Assembly (NCBI GenBank): GCA_030158305.1
Contig: JAOATE010000080.1
Span: forward strand, 114,301 to 178,300
Direction: 5' to 3'
Source of the DNA: Burkholderiaceae bacterium
GTDB lineage: Bacteria > Pseudomonadota > Gammaproteobacteria > Burkholderiales > Burkholderiaceae_B
DNA length: 64,000 nucleotides
Under the pieces are notes generated by a model. That model did not search any database. It was not told where the DNA came from and worked only from the letters and a program-made list of their open reading frames with translations. The position numbers and the translations under genes were made by a program. Positions 22,221-31,430 of the stretch are shown one piece after another (positions within the stretch are counted from its first letter, which is position 1; each line of letters begins with the position of its first letter).

Positions 22221-22245
22221 AAACGCCCGCATTTGCGGGCGTTTT
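22221..22245 (-). terminator. Hairpin terminator between the Tim44-like gene and ubiJ
   Basis: AAACGCCCGCA (22221-22231) pairs with TGCGGGCGTTT (22234-22244), loop TT, with T-runs at both ends. It lies 29 nt after the Tim44-like stop and before ubiJ, both leftward. It could act on either strand; partial termination here would set ubiJ-ubiB apart from the upstream genes. Confidence 0.7.
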
Positions 22246-22273
22246 ATCTGATTCACCTCAACAAACTAAGCGA

Positions 22274-23248
22274 TCAGCTTGCTTGACTCACCGGGACTTG
22301 CTGAATACCTGCCAGCAACCAACCACCTTGCTCTGGCTTAAACAGGTTCCAGACTTCCTCAAAACGGAAGGCTTCAGCGCCAGCTTGCTCTCTCAACATG
22401 CCGGAGAAACGCACACTAGCCAAATGCCCATCGCTTACCTTTTCGATACCAAGCAGTTCAGCATTGAGCAAGACAACCTCGGTATGGTTTTCTTCGATGC
22501 GACCGCTCAACTGAGCCTGCAGCTCTTTCATCAAGTCGTCTGTCAGGAAAGTACGCATTTCAGCAATATTGCCGCTGTCCCAAACTTTTTGAATCGAAAT
22601 GAACTGATTTTTGGCTTCGCTCAGGAAACGCTGAGTATCAAAGTCGACGGGTATAAACCAGTTTTGGTCAGGGGCTGGTGCATCTGAGCCGAATCCAGCG
22701 GCCGACATCGCGCCTGTTGCCGAGGTAGGCAAGGCAACCGGCGCCTGCGCAGCAGGCTCTTGGCTTTCGCGCATCATACCGTTTGAAGGGTTGGACATAT
22801 TGCCGCCGAATGGAGTGTTGCCTGCACCGGCGCCCTGAGCCGCTGGCTGAGGACCACGCATTCTGCGCAAAATGAACATCACGCCAAAGATCACCACACC
22901 GGCAATCAGGGCCATCACCAACATGTCGGCGAAGGCTCCGCCTAGACCAAGGTGCGACAACAGCGCCGCAATACCGAGACCGGCGGCAATGCCCGCCAAG
23001 GGACCCAGCCATTTGGATGCACCCGATGCTGCGCCTGCAGCAGCAGGTGCGGCGGCGGTTTTCTGAGTGGCACTCGTAGCTGCTGCGGGTTGGGCGGCTT
23101 TCTGGCTAGTCACGTTGCTGGACTGACGACCACTGTTGCCGCCTTTACCAACGCGGGCGGCTTCGGCGTCGAAGGTCACGGCGGTCAGGGCAAACCCACT
23201 CATTGCCACTAAAGCTGCAGCAAAAAAACGAATCAAGGGACGGGACAT
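22274..23248 (-). CDS. Tim44-like domain protein
   Basis: A 324-residue exported or membrane-anchored protein: signal-type N-terminus (MSRPLIRFFAAALVAMSGFAL), an Ala/Thr/Ser-rich low-complexity stretch to about residue 80, and two hydrophobic glycine-rich segments (LGPLAGIAAGLGIAALL and MLVMALIAGVVIFGVMFIL). A C-terminal Tim44-like domain (about 190-320) includes FLSEAKNQFISIQKVWDSGN and LRTFLTDDL-type helices. In mitochondria Tim44 tethers import motors; the bacterial role is unknown. It sits between ubiE and ubiJ, an order I associate with betaproteobacteria. A hairpin abuts its ribosome site AGGAG. Confidence 0.85.
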   Translation of the reverse strand: MSRPLIRFFAAALVAMSGFALTAVTFDAEAARVGKGGNSGRQSSNVTSQKAAQPAAATSATQKTAAAPAAAGAASGASKWLGPLAGIAAGLGIAALLSHLGLGGAFADMLVMALIAGVVIFGVMFILRRMRGPQPAAQGAGAGNTPFGGNMSNPSNGMMRESQEPAAQAPVALPTSATGAMSAAGFGSDAPAPDQNWFIPVDFDTQRFLSEAKNQFISIQKVWDSGNIAEMRTFLTDDLMKELQAQLSGRIEENHTEVVLLNAELLGIEKVSDGHLASVRFSGMLREQAGAEAFRFEEVWNLFKPEQGGWLLAGIQQVPVSQAS

Positions 23249-23358
23249 TGTGTGCTCCTAGGCGTTCGACGCCTGCAAGTAAAAAACAAAAGTTCAATAC
23301 AAACTGAATTTTAACTGAATCTGACGAAAAGCTGAACAAATTTAAAGTATGCGTGGGT

Positions 23359-24099
23359 TCAACCCATTTTGATGCCTTCGTGCAGCGCAGTCAGTCCGGC
23401 CGACAAATTAAAATATTGCACGCGCGACAAACCCGCTTGCTCCAACATGCCCTTAAGAGTTTCTTGATCCGGATGCATGCGGATCGACTCTGCTAAGTAG
23501 CGGTAACTTTCAGCATCTCCCGCGACCTTGCTGCCCAGCCAGGGCAAGACGTTAAACGAATACCAGTCGTACGCAGGGGCGAGGGGCTTAGCAATGCGAG
23601 AAAACTCCAGCACGAGCAACTTACCCCCCGGGCGCAGCACGCGCGTCATTTCTGACAAAGCACGATCCTTGTGCGTCATGTTGCGCAAACCAAACGCCAC
23701 CGTCACCCGGTCAAAGTAATTGTCCGGAAAAGGTAAATGCTCCGCATCGCACACCGCACACGGCAAAACCACGCCGTCATCGAGTAAGCGATCCCGTCCG
23801 ACGCGCAACATAGAATCATTGATATCCGTGAGCCAGACCTCGCCTTGGGGGCCCGCCTTCTGGGCAAAGGCGCGGGCAAGATCTCCGGTTCCTCCAGCAA
23901 TATCAAGCACCTTCATGCCCGGCCTGACGGCTGCACGCCCAATGGTGAAGGACTTCCAGACCCGATGCAGTCCCGCCGACATCAAATCATTCATCACGTC
24001 ATATCGAGACGCAACGGAATGAAATACCTGGGCGACCTTGCCAGCCTTTTCGGACTCTTCGACAGTTTGAAAACCAAAATGCGTCTTTTCTTGGGACAT
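23359..24099 (-). CDS. ubiE: Ubiquinone/menaquinone biosynthesis C-methyltransferase
   Basis: A class I SAM methyltransferase of 246 residues that C-methylates the demethoxy-quinol intermediate. Signatures: [34 protein letters not shown], motif [13 protein letters not shown], the UbiE block [16 protein letters not shown], and LVLEFSRI. Two ATGs six bases apart are possible; the inner one (24099) has GAG at better spacing. An upstream in-frame extension is not family-like. It heads the leftward ubi block and is divergent from pxpB. Confidence 0.95.
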   Translation of the reverse strand: MSQEKTHFGFQTVEESEKAGKVAQVFHSVASRYDVMNDLMSAGLHRVWKSFTIGRAAVRPGMKVLDIAGGTGDLARAFAQKAGPQGEVWLTDINDSMLRVGRDRLLDDGVVLPCAVCDAEHLPFPDNYFDRVTVAFGLRNMTHKDRALSEMTRVLRPGGKLLVLEFSRIAKPLAPAYDWYSFNVLPWLGSKVAGDAESYRYLAESIRMHPDQETLKGMLEQAGLSRVQYFNLSAGLTALHEGIKMG

Positions 24100-24224
24100 A
24101 GTCATTCGCTCAAATTCATGCAACTTCGAGTTTAATCTCTCAACAGGCTCTACAACGATAAAAGGCATAAACTGCATACACTTTGCCCTGAGGCGTCACA
24201 CTGCAACCGAACACATCAATCCGC

Positions 24225-24944
24225 ATGTCCCCAAACACTTTCACACTGCGCCCCCAAGGCGACCGCTGCCTCAGCATCGACTTTGGCGACACCATCCGCT
24301 TAGAAACAGGTCAACTCTGCTTATCTGCAGCCGCCACACTTGAGCGGGCACAGCTTCAAGGAGTCACGGATATTGTGCCCTCCTACACCGCCGTTGCGCT
24401 TTACTACACCCCTGGCGTAGACCTTGGCGGCACAGACTTTGGCACGCTCTGCGCACAAGTACGCGACACGCTTGCTCAGGACCTGATTCAAACCACAAAC
24501 TCTGCTCGACAGGTTGATATTCCCGTGTGCTACGGCGGCAAACATGGTCCAGATCTCGCAGAGGTCGCAACGAAAATCGGTGTAACCGAACAAGAAGTCA
24601 TCCAAATTCATACGCGGCCTGGCAGCATGGTGTTTGGACTCGGTTTTTCACCTGGGCACCCCTACATTGGCGTCCATGATCCTTTATTCGCGCTGCCGCG
24701 GCGAGATGTGCCGCGCACGGCAGTACCCGCAGGCTCGGTTGCCATTGCCAACTGTCAGTCCACCATTTATCCCACACTCTTACCCGGCGGCTGGCACATC
24801 TTAGGCGCCACACCACTCAAACTTTTTGATCTCAGCCGCGCGCAGCCCTCACTGTTACTCCCTGGCGATCAAGTTCGCTTCGTCTCTATTTCTGAACAAG
24901 AGTACGACCACCTTGCCGCCCAACTCGCGCAGGTGGCCGCATGA
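24225..24944 (+). CDS. pxpB: 5-oxoprolinase subunit B
   Basis: A 239-residue KipI-type protein. With PxpA and PxpC it forms the ATP-dependent prokaryotic 5-oxoprolinase that opens pyroglutamate to glutamate. It starts TLRPQGDRCLSIDFGD and has PVCYGGKHGPDLAEVA, the signature GFSPGHPYIGVHDPLFALPRRDVPRTAVPAGSVAIA (interrupted reading of the family block) and TIYPTLLPGGWHILG. The stop overlaps the pxpC start by 4 nt. The operon order is B-C-A. Confidence 0.93.
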   Translation: MSPNTFTLRPQGDRCLSIDFGDTIRLETGQLCLSAAATLERAQLQGVTDIVPSYTAVALYYTPGVDLGGTDFGTLCAQVRDTLAQDLIQTTNSARQVDIPVCYGGKHGPDLAEVATKIGVTEQEVIQIHTRPGSMVFGLGFSPGHPYIGVHDPLFALPRRDVPRTAVPAGSVAIANCQSTIYPTLLPGGWHILGATPLKLFDLSRAQPSLLLPGDQVRFVSISEQEYDHLAAQLAQVAA

Positions 24945-25948
24945 CGATTCGTATTCTCAAGCCAGGCATGCTTTCAAGCTTTCAGGACGAGGGTCGCACA
25001 GGCCACCAGCCGCTAGGCGTATCGGTTGTCGGCGCAATGGATCAGCGCGCACATCGACTCGCCAACACACTGGTCGGCAACGAACTTGACTTCGCGAGCT
25101 TGGAAATCACCATCACAGGACCCACGCTGCAATTTACCCAAGCCTGTTGCATCGCCGTGTGTGGCGCAGATCTGAGCCCAACATTGAACGGTAAACCCGT
25201 CGCGATGAATCGCCCCCTGATCATCCGTGCGCAAGACGAGCTTCAGTTTGGTGCCAGAAAACATGGCACACGCGCTTATCTAGCTGTGCATGGTGGCTTT
25301 GCCATTCCCGACGTGCTGGGCAGCCAAAGCACTTACCTGCGCAGCCACTTTGGCGGCTGGCATGGACGCGCGCTCAAGCGTGGAGATGAAATTCCCTTGC
25401 AACGCCCCCTCGATGAAATAGGTCAAGATGGCAACGGCCTTGAGGCGCTTGCGCTTGCGCTGTGGTCAGTCAAGCTCTATCTGCCAGGCGTCATTTCTGG
25501 CTCGACGCGTGCACGAATCCGCTTGATTAAAAGTCAGCAATGGGAGGAGTTCACACCCGCCAGCCGAGAGGCGCTGCTGACTCAGCCTTATCGAATCAGT
25601 CCTGACTCCGAACGTATGGGATATCGCCTGCAAGGTCCAGACATTCTGATGACCAAACCCCGACAGATGATCTCTGAGGCGACAACGTTTGGCACCATAC
25701 AAGTCCCTGCAGGCGGTCAGCCAATTGTGCTGATGGCCGATCGGCAAACAACAGGCGGTTATCCAAAAATCGCCTATGTTGCGACTGTCGATCTGCCCTT
25801 GCTTGCGCAGATGGGACCAGGCGATATCATGCAGTTTGAGCTCGTTTCGCTCGAAGCGGCGCAAGCGCTAGATACTGCCCGGACACGTGCATTTATCGAC
25901 CTTGCACAGGCGCTCGCGCCCGTGCGCACTTTATTGCTTAATCACTAA
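24941..25948 (+). CDS. pxpC: 5-oxoprolinase subunit C
   Basis: A 335-residue KipA/biotin-dependent-carboxyltransferase-like subunit. Signatures: GMLSSFQDEGRTGHQPLGV at the N-terminus, AMDQRAHRLANTLVGN, VCGADLSPTLNG, GARKHGTRAYLAVHGG, and PDSERMGYRLQG with IQVPAGGQPIVLMADRQTTGGYPKIA. It acts with PxpB in the ATP-using half of the reaction. Translationally coupled to pxpB; pxpA follows 11 nt later. Confidence 0.93.
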   Translation: MTIRILKPGMLSSFQDEGRTGHQPLGVSVVGAMDQRAHRLANTLVGNELDFASLEITITGPTLQFTQACCIAVCGADLSPTLNGKPVAMNRPLIIRAQDELQFGARKHGTRAYLAVHGGFAIPDVLGSQSTYLRSHFGGWHGRALKRGDEIPLQRPLDEIGQDGNGLEALALALWSVKLYLPGVISGSTRARIRLIKSQQWEEFTPASREALLTQPYRISPDSERMGYRLQGPDILMTKPRQMISEATTFGTIQVPAGGQPIVLMADRQTTGGYPKIAYVATVDLPLLAQMGPGDIMQFELVSLEAAQALDTARTRAFIDLAQALAPVRTLLLNH

Positions 25949-25959
25949 GGACCTCAATC

Positions 25960-26715
25960 ATGGCACTACGTATTGATTTGAATTGCGATATGGGCGAAAG
26001 CTTTGGCGCCTGGAAAATGGGCAACGACGAGGAAATCCTCCCGTTTGTCTCTTCGGCCAATATTGCCTGTGGTTTTCACGGTGGCGACCCTGCGACCATG
26101 CGCAAAACGGTCACCTCCGCACTCAAACATGGCGTGGCCCTTGGCGCCCATCCAGGCCTGCCTGATTTACAAGGTTTTGGCCGCCGCAATATGGCGATCA
26201 CAGACCAAGAAGCCTACGACATGATGGTGGTACAGATCGGTGCGCTCGCCGGTGTAGCCGCCTCGCAAGGCGCACGCTTGCGCCACGTCAAGGCCCATGG
26301 TCAGCTCTACAACATGGCGGTTAAAAATGAAGGCCTCACGCGTGCACTGGCTCAAGCCACTTACGATGTCGATAAAGACCTGGTCTTTTTTGCCTTGGCC
26401 GGCAGTCAGATGATTCCGATCGCCGAATCCATCGGCCTGCGCGTGGCCAGCGAAGTGTTTGGCGATCGTAACTATGCGCCTGACGGCACCCTAAGCCCGC
26501 GCAACCAGCCAAACGCCATGATTACGGACGTGCAGCAGTCCATCAAGCAAGTACTGCAGATGGTCAAGACCAGCACCTTGACTGCCAACGACGGTACGAT
26601 CGTCAAGGTCCGCGCAGATACGCTGTGCATCCACGGCGATCAGCCTGGTGCCGTGACCTTTGCCAAAGCCATCCGTGAAGCCTTACGTGCCGAGGGGATC
26701 GAAGTCGGCGTGTGA
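25960..26715 (+). CDS. pxpA: 5-oxoprolinase subunit A
   Basis: A LamB/YcsF-family subunit of 251 residues thought to carry the ring-opening site. It begins with the hallmark LRIDLNCDMGESFGAW and continues FVSSANIACGFHGGDPATM, GAHPGLPDLQGFGRR and HVKAHGQLYNM. DTLCIHGDQPGA near the C-terminus is also conserved. A strong terminator follows immediately, closing the pxpBCA operon. Confidence 0.95.
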   Translation: MALRIDLNCDMGESFGAWKMGNDEEILPFVSSANIACGFHGGDPATMRKTVTSALKHGVALGAHPGLPDLQGFGRRNMAITDQEAYDMMVVQIGALAGVAASQGARLRHVKAHGQLYNMAVKNEGLTRALAQATYDVDKDLVFFALAGSQMIPIAESIGLRVASEVFGDRNYAPDGTLSPRNQPNAMITDVQQSIKQVLQMVKTSTLTANDGTIVKVRADTLCIHGDQPGAVTFAKAIREALRAEGIEVGV

Positions 26716-26720
26716 AGGTG

Positions 26721-26751
26721 AAAAGAGGTCGTCTTGCGACGACCTCTTTTT
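26721..26751 (+). terminator. Rho-independent terminator after pxpA
   Basis: Perfect 13-bp stem AAAAGAGGTCGTC (26721-26733) and GACGACCTCTTTT (26738-26750), loop TTGC, ending in five T. The A-rich 5' side makes it usable from the other strand too, for the convergent oxidoreductase gene whose stop is at 26785. Confidence 0.9.
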
Positions 26752-26784
26752 GAACAGCTCGGTTGGAATCAATCGAGCGCGAAC

Positions 26785-29700
26785 TTAAACAAGCACGCGT
26801 TCAATACCGCCATCGTTGGCTTTTTTGACATAGTCCTCGAGCCAGTTGTCACCCAAAATGTGCTTGGCCATTTCCACCACAATGTAATCGGCCTTTGCGC
26901 CACTATCTGCTTCGAAGCGCGACAAGCCTTGCAAACATGAGGGACACGAGGTCAATACCTTGATCTCTCCATCAAAACCGTCTTGACGTAAGGTCGCATC
27001 ATTCTTGACGAGTTCTTCTTCCTTGCGGAAACGAACTTGTGTAGAAATGTCAGGACGCGTCACGGCCAGTGTTCCAGACTCGCCGCAACAGCGTTCGGTC
27101 TTGATCGCCGAGTCGCCCACCAATGAACGCACAGTCTTCATGGGATCTTGCAACTTCATCGGTGAGTGGCAAGGATCGTGATACATGTAACGCGTGCCTT
27201 GAATGCCGTCGAGCTTGATATCCTTTTCAAGCAAATACTCATGGATATCAATCAAACGACAACCAGGGAAAATCTTTTCAAACTCATAGCCAGACAATTG
27301 GTCATAACAAGTCCCGCAACTCACCACCACCGTCTTGATATCCAAGTAGTTCAGCGTACTGGCAACGCGATGGAACAGCACGCGATTGTCTGTGATGATC
27401 TGTTCAGCCTTATCGTTCATGCCATTGCCGCGCTGCGGATACCCACAACACAAATAGCCTGGTGGCAAAACAGTTTGCACACCGGCATGCCACAACATCG
27501 CTTGTGTCGCCAGACCGACCTGAGAGAACAAACGCTCCGAGCCGCAACCTGGAAAATAGAAGACGGCCTCAGTGTCAGCGGGTGCCTGCGGGGGTCGAAT
27601 AATCGGCACATAGTCCGCATCCTCGATATCCAGCAACTTGCGCGCCGTTTGCTTAGGCAAGCCACCTGGCATTTTCTTATTAATAAAGTGCACCACCTGC
27701 TCGCGCAGAGGCGGTTTGCCGACTGTCGCAGGAGGCTTCGCTGTCTGCTTACGCGCGAACTTGGACAACAGATCGTTAGCCATGCGCTGAATCTTGTATC
27801 CAACACCCACCATCGCCGCTCGCGTGGCATTAATGGTCGCAGGATCCTTGGCATTCAAAAAGAACATGGCAGTGGAAGTGCCCGGATTAAATGACTTACG
27901 CCCCATGCTGCGCAATAAGGCGCGCATATTCATTGAGACATCGCCAAAATCGATATCGACAGGACACGGGTTGTAACACTTGTGGCAAACCGTGCAGTGA
28001 TCGGCCACATCCTCGAACTCTTCCCAGTGCTTCAAACTGATGCCGCGCCGCGTTTGCTCTTCGTATAAAAACGCCTCGATTAATAACGATGTCGCAAGAA
28101 TCTTATTGCGTGGTGAATACAAAAGATTGGCGCGTGGCACATGCGTGGCACACACTGGCTTGCACTTGCCGCAACGCAAACAGTCCTTAATGGAGCTGCT
28201 GATCGCACCGATCTCACTACGTTGCATGATCAAGGACTCATGCCCCATCAAGCCAAAGCTCGGTGTCCAGGCATTACGCAGATCCGCACCCGGCATGAGT
28301 TTGCCTGCATTGAAATGATCGTTTGGATCAATGCGACGCTTGTAGTCCTGAAAGGGCAATAACTCAGCCTCGGTCAGAAACTCATATTTAGTCAAGCCAA
28401 TGCCATGCTCACCAGAGATCACACCGTTTAAATCACGCGCGATTTGCATGATACGAACGACCGCTTCGTTGGCCTCTCGCAACATTTCATAATCGTCAGA
28501 GTTCACAGGGATATTGGTATGCACGTTGCCATCGCCCGCATGCATGTGCAACGCAACGAACAAACGACTTTTCAACACGCGATCATGAATGGCCTGCATT
28601 TCAGTCATGACAGGCGCAAAATCAGTCCCGCCAAACAAACCGGCAAGATCGCTGCGCACTTCGTCTTTCCATGAAATGCGCAACGTCCGATCCTGGACGA
28701 CATCAAACAGACGCGCGTCAGGCTGAACACCTAGACGCTCAACCAATACGCGCTCCAGCGAGCTGAGTCCATGCGAGGACAGATCAGCCAAGGCGTCGCG
28801 CAGCGGAATATCCAAATGCTCCAGCACCCACTGCCAGCGGGCTCGCACTCGCATCAAGCTGTCAACCGCCTGACGACGACGCTCGTCTAGCGAATCTTCG
28901 AGCAAGGCGCCTTCTTCACTGCCACGATCCAGCTTCGCTATCGGCAACTCGCCTTCGAGCGCAGACTGCAAGGCATCGAGCAACTTAAGTTTGTTGCGCG
29001 TGGACAGCTCGATATTGATCCGTTCAATGTGATCGGTGTACTCGCCCATCCGTTCGAGCGGAATCACAACGTCTTCATTGATTTTGAAGGCGTTGGTGTG
29101 GCGAGCGATCGCAGCGGTCCGCGCACGATCAAGCCAGAATTTTTTGCGAGCGTCCGCACTGACTGCGATAAAGCCCTCGCCATGGCGCGTATTGGCCAGA
29201 CGAACCACTTCACTCGTTGCATGAGCGACCGCAGCTTCATCATCCCCAACAATGTCGCCGATCAGCACCATTTTTGGCAACACACCGCGCTTGCTCTTTG
29301 TCGCGTAGCCCACTGCACGCAAATAGCGTTCGTCTAAGTGCTCGAGTCCTGCCAGCAACGCGCCCCGCGCGCGACCCTGAGTATCCAGATAGCTTTTAAT
29401 TTCAACGATTGAAGGAATCGCATCGCGCGCTTGTCCAAAAAACTCCAGACAAACGGTACGCGTGTGACTCGGCATACGATGCAGCACCCAACGCGCTGCC
29501 GTGATCAAGCCATCACAGCCTTCTTTTTGTACGCCAGGCAGGCCAGACAGAAACTTGTCAGTGACATCTTTGCCCAGACCCACTTTGCGAAACCGAGTCC
29601 CGTCGATCTCAAGGATCTCCGTTCGCAAGACACGAGCGCCAGCAAGCTCAGTCCCGTCAGACCATTTCAACTCAAAGCGAACCTGACCAGCCTCGTGAAT

Positions 29701-30723
29701 TTTTCCGAGGTTGTGCTCTAGGCGCGTGACATCCAGCCAGTTGCCATCGGGGTCGACCATCCTCCACCAAGCCAAGTTGTCGAGCGCAGTGCCCCACAAG
29801 ACCGCTTTTTTTCCACCCGCGTTCATCGCGACGTTGCCACCGACACAGGAAGCATCCGCAGACGTTGGATCGACCGCGAAAACAAAACCTGCTGCCTCAG
29901 CGGCTTCGGAGACCCGCTTAGTCACGACACCTGCGCCCGCTCGTACTGTGGCGACTTGCGTGGACACACCTGGCAAGGCAATCATCTCTACGCTGCCAAG
30001 CGTATCAAGCTTTTCTGTATTGATGACGGCAGAGCGCCAGGTCAGCGGAATAGCACCTCCGGTGTATCCCGTGCCGCCACCGCGCGGCACAATCGTCAGT
30101 CCCAATTCGATACAGCCACGCACTAACGCCGCGATCTCTTGTTCATCATCCGGCGTCAACACGACAAAAGGATATTCAACACGCCAGTCCGTGGCATCTG
30201 TCACGTGCGACACACGCGAGAGCCCGTCAAACTTAATGTTGTCCTTGGCGGTGATTTTGCCCAGCACCTTTTGTACCTGGCGTCGTAAGCGAGAGGTTCG
30301 CTCGAACTCCTCCTCGAACGCCTTGACAGCGATGCGCGCCCGTTCAAGCAAAGTCGCTACTTTTTCATCGCGACCTGCATCATCCGTCATCCGACGGCGG
30401 TCAATCTCAGTGAGTCGGTGTGTAAGCGCCTCAATGAGCAACTTGCGCCGCTTTGGGTTGTCGAGCAAATCATCCTGCAAATAAGGGTTGCGCCGCACCA
30501 CCCAAATATCACCCAGCACCTCGTAGAGCATGCGGGCGGAACGCCCTGTCTTGCGCTCACCACGCAAATCAGACAATAACGCCCAAGCGTCATCGCCCAA
30601 CAGTCGACACACCACTTCTCGATCAGAAAAGGAGGTGTAGTTATAGGGAATTTCGCGCAAACGCGCGTGCGCGTCTTGTGATGGCTCGGCGTGCAACAAA
30701 TGGCTTGGGAAAGGGGCGTTCAT
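26785..30723 (-). CDS. Large FAD-binding oxidase fused to Fe-S and CCG heterodisulfide-reductase-like domains
   Basis: A 1312-residue multidomain dehydrogenase. Residues 1-190 form an N-terminal domain of the DUF3683 type. The FAD-binding-4 domain has [11 protein letters not shown] at 213-223 and [13 protein letters not shown] near 285. The FAD-oxidase C domain runs to about 815 (HAGDGNVH near 728, GEHGIGLTK near 771). Two 4Fe-4S motifs follow ([11 protein letters not shown] near 848; [12 protein letters not shown] near 910). Two CCG domains ([21 protein letters not shown]) end the chain. By family this oxidises a D-2-hydroxy acid (D-lactate or similar) and passes electrons toward quinone; the substrate is not readable. 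It fuses GlcD/GlcF-like parts into one polypeptide. Convergent with pxpA. Confidence 0.88.
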   Translation of the reverse strand: MNAPFPSHLLHAEPSQDAHARLREIPYNYTSFSDREVVCRLLGDDAWALLSDLRGERKTGRSARMLYEVLGDIWVVRRNPYLQDDLLDNPKRRKLLIEALTHRLTEIDRRRMTDDAGRDEKVATLLERARIAVKAFEEEFERTSRLRRQVQKVLGKITAKDNIKFDGLSRVSHVTDATDWRVEYPFVVLTPDDEQEIAALVRGCIELGLTIVPRGGGTGYTGGAIPLTWRSAVINTEKLDTLGSVEMIALPGVSTQVATVRAGAGVVTKRVSEAAEAAGFVFAVDPTSADASCVGGNVAMNAGGKKAVLWGTALDNLAWWRMVDPDGNWLDVTRLEHNLGKIHEAGQVRFELKWSDGTELAGARVLRTEILEIDGTRFRKVGLGKDVTDKFLSGLPGVQKEGCDGLITAARWVLHRMPSHTRTVCLEFFGQARDAIPSIVEIKSYLDTQGRARGALLAGLEHLDERYLRAVGYATKSKRGVLPKMVLIGDIVGDDEAAVAHATSEVVRLANTRHGEGFIAVSADARKKFWLDRARTAAIARHTNAFKINEDVVIPLERMGEYTDHIERINIELSTRNKLKLLDALQSALEGELPIAKLDRGSEEGALLEDSLDERRRQAVDSLMRVRARWQWVLEHLDIPLRDALADLSSHGLSSLERVLVERLGVQPDARLFDVVQDRTLRISWKDEVRSDLAGLFGGTDFAPVMTEMQAIHDRVLKSRLFVALHMHAGDGNVHTNIPVNSDDYEMLREANEAVVRIMQIARDLNGVISGEHGIGLTKYEFLTEAELLPFQDYKRRIDPNDHFNAGKLMPGADLRNAWTPSFGLMGHESLIMQRSEIGAISSSIKDCLRCGKCKPVCATHVPRANLLYSPRNKILATSLLIEAFLYEEQTRRGISLKHWEEFEDVADHCTVCHKCYNPCPVDIDFGDVSMNMRALLRSMGRKSFNPGTSTAMFFLNAKDPATINATRAAMVGVGYKIQRMANDLLSKFARKQTAKPPATVGKPPLREQVVHFINKKMPGGLPKQTARKLLDIEDADYVPIIRPPQAPADTEAVFYFPGCGSERLFSQVGLATQAMLWHAGVQTVLPPGYLCCGYPQRGNGMNDKAEQIITDNRVLFHRVASTLNYLDIKTVVVSCGTCYDQLSGYEFEKIFPGCRLIDIHEYLLEKDIKLDGIQGTRYMYHDPCHSPMKLQDPMKTVRSLVGDSAIKTERCCGESGTLAVTRPDISTQVRFRKEEELVKNDATLRQDGFDGEIKVLTSCPSCLQGLSRFEADSGAKADYIVVEMAKHILGDNWLEDYVKKANDGGIERVLV

Positions 30724-30819
30724 AGGTCCGGATTCGTTTAGTGGCCCTTAAAGTGTCATTTTAAGTCATCAGAACAGGGCAAACCCAATAACCTTTAAAC
30801 AGAGGGGTCGCGCAGCACC

Positions 30820-31344
30820 TCAAGTAGGGGCAATCGCCCATTTGAAGGTCCAGGCGATGACTAAATAGCGGCCAAACTTACCGATAGCCATATACATGGC
30901 GCATTGCCAGAAAGACAGACGCAACCAGCCCGCTACCGCGCACAACGGGTCACCAATGACCGGCAACCAGGCTAGCAACAAAACAGGCGCGCCCAATCGA
31001 TGGACCCACCTTTCGGCACGCACCCGGGCTGGAGTCAATGCTTTTAGGCCACTCACCTGTTGCCGCCGACGCCAGCGACCGAACAAACCGTGGGCGCCCG
31101 CCCCCATGCCATAACTGAGCAGCCCGCCCAGAGTATTTCCCGCAGAAGCCACCCAGATGGCGACCCAAAACATCTCTGGTACCGCAGATAGATAGGCAAG
31201 CAAAACTGGCTCAGAACCCACGGGTAATATCGTTGCTGCCAGCAGGCTCATCGTAAAAACAGCGGGCAACCCAACGCCTGGCGAAGCCAGCCATGCCAAG
31301 ATTTCTTGAGTAAGCGCTTCCAGGGCAAGCTCCAAGCTAAGCAA
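30820..31344 (-). CDS. YqaA/DedA-related inner-membrane protein
   Basis: A 174-residue protein with about four hydrophobic segments and the VTT (SNARE-associated/DedA-like) pattern: LPVGSEPVLLAYLSA, GNTLGGLLSYGMG and WLPVIGDPLCAVAGWLRL. YqaA-type proteins are small DedA relatives, possibly lipid scramblases or transporters; function is unproven. It is divergent from ilvA, and 96 nt separate it from the FAD oxidase start. No promoter was convincing in that gap. Confidence 0.8.
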   Translation of the reverse strand: MLSLELALEALTQEILAWLASPGVGLPAVFTMSLLAATILPVGSEPVLLAYLSAVPEMFWVAIWVASAGNTLGGLLSYGMGAGAHGLFGRWRRRQQVSGLKALTPARVRAERWVHRLGAPVLLLAWLPVIGDPLCAVAGWLRLSFWQCAMYMAIGKFGRYLVIAWTFKWAIAPT

Positions 31345-31430
31345 AACACACGGTCTAAAACCGCTTTAGATCTGAAAAAGATCCTCATGGGATAATGTCT
31401 GATCAGTATGCATGTCCAATCAGGAAGACC

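Noticed and set aside
27166..27894. 242-codon plus-strand frame, also antisense to the FAD oxidase gene
   Set aside because: No recognisable motif and no good ribosome site; it mirrors codon bias of the real gene.
29711..30484. 257-codon plus-strand frame inside the FAD oxidase gene
   Set aside because: It is antisense to a clear, motif-rich gene and translates to a low-complexity Ser/Thr/Arg sequence without any fold signature.
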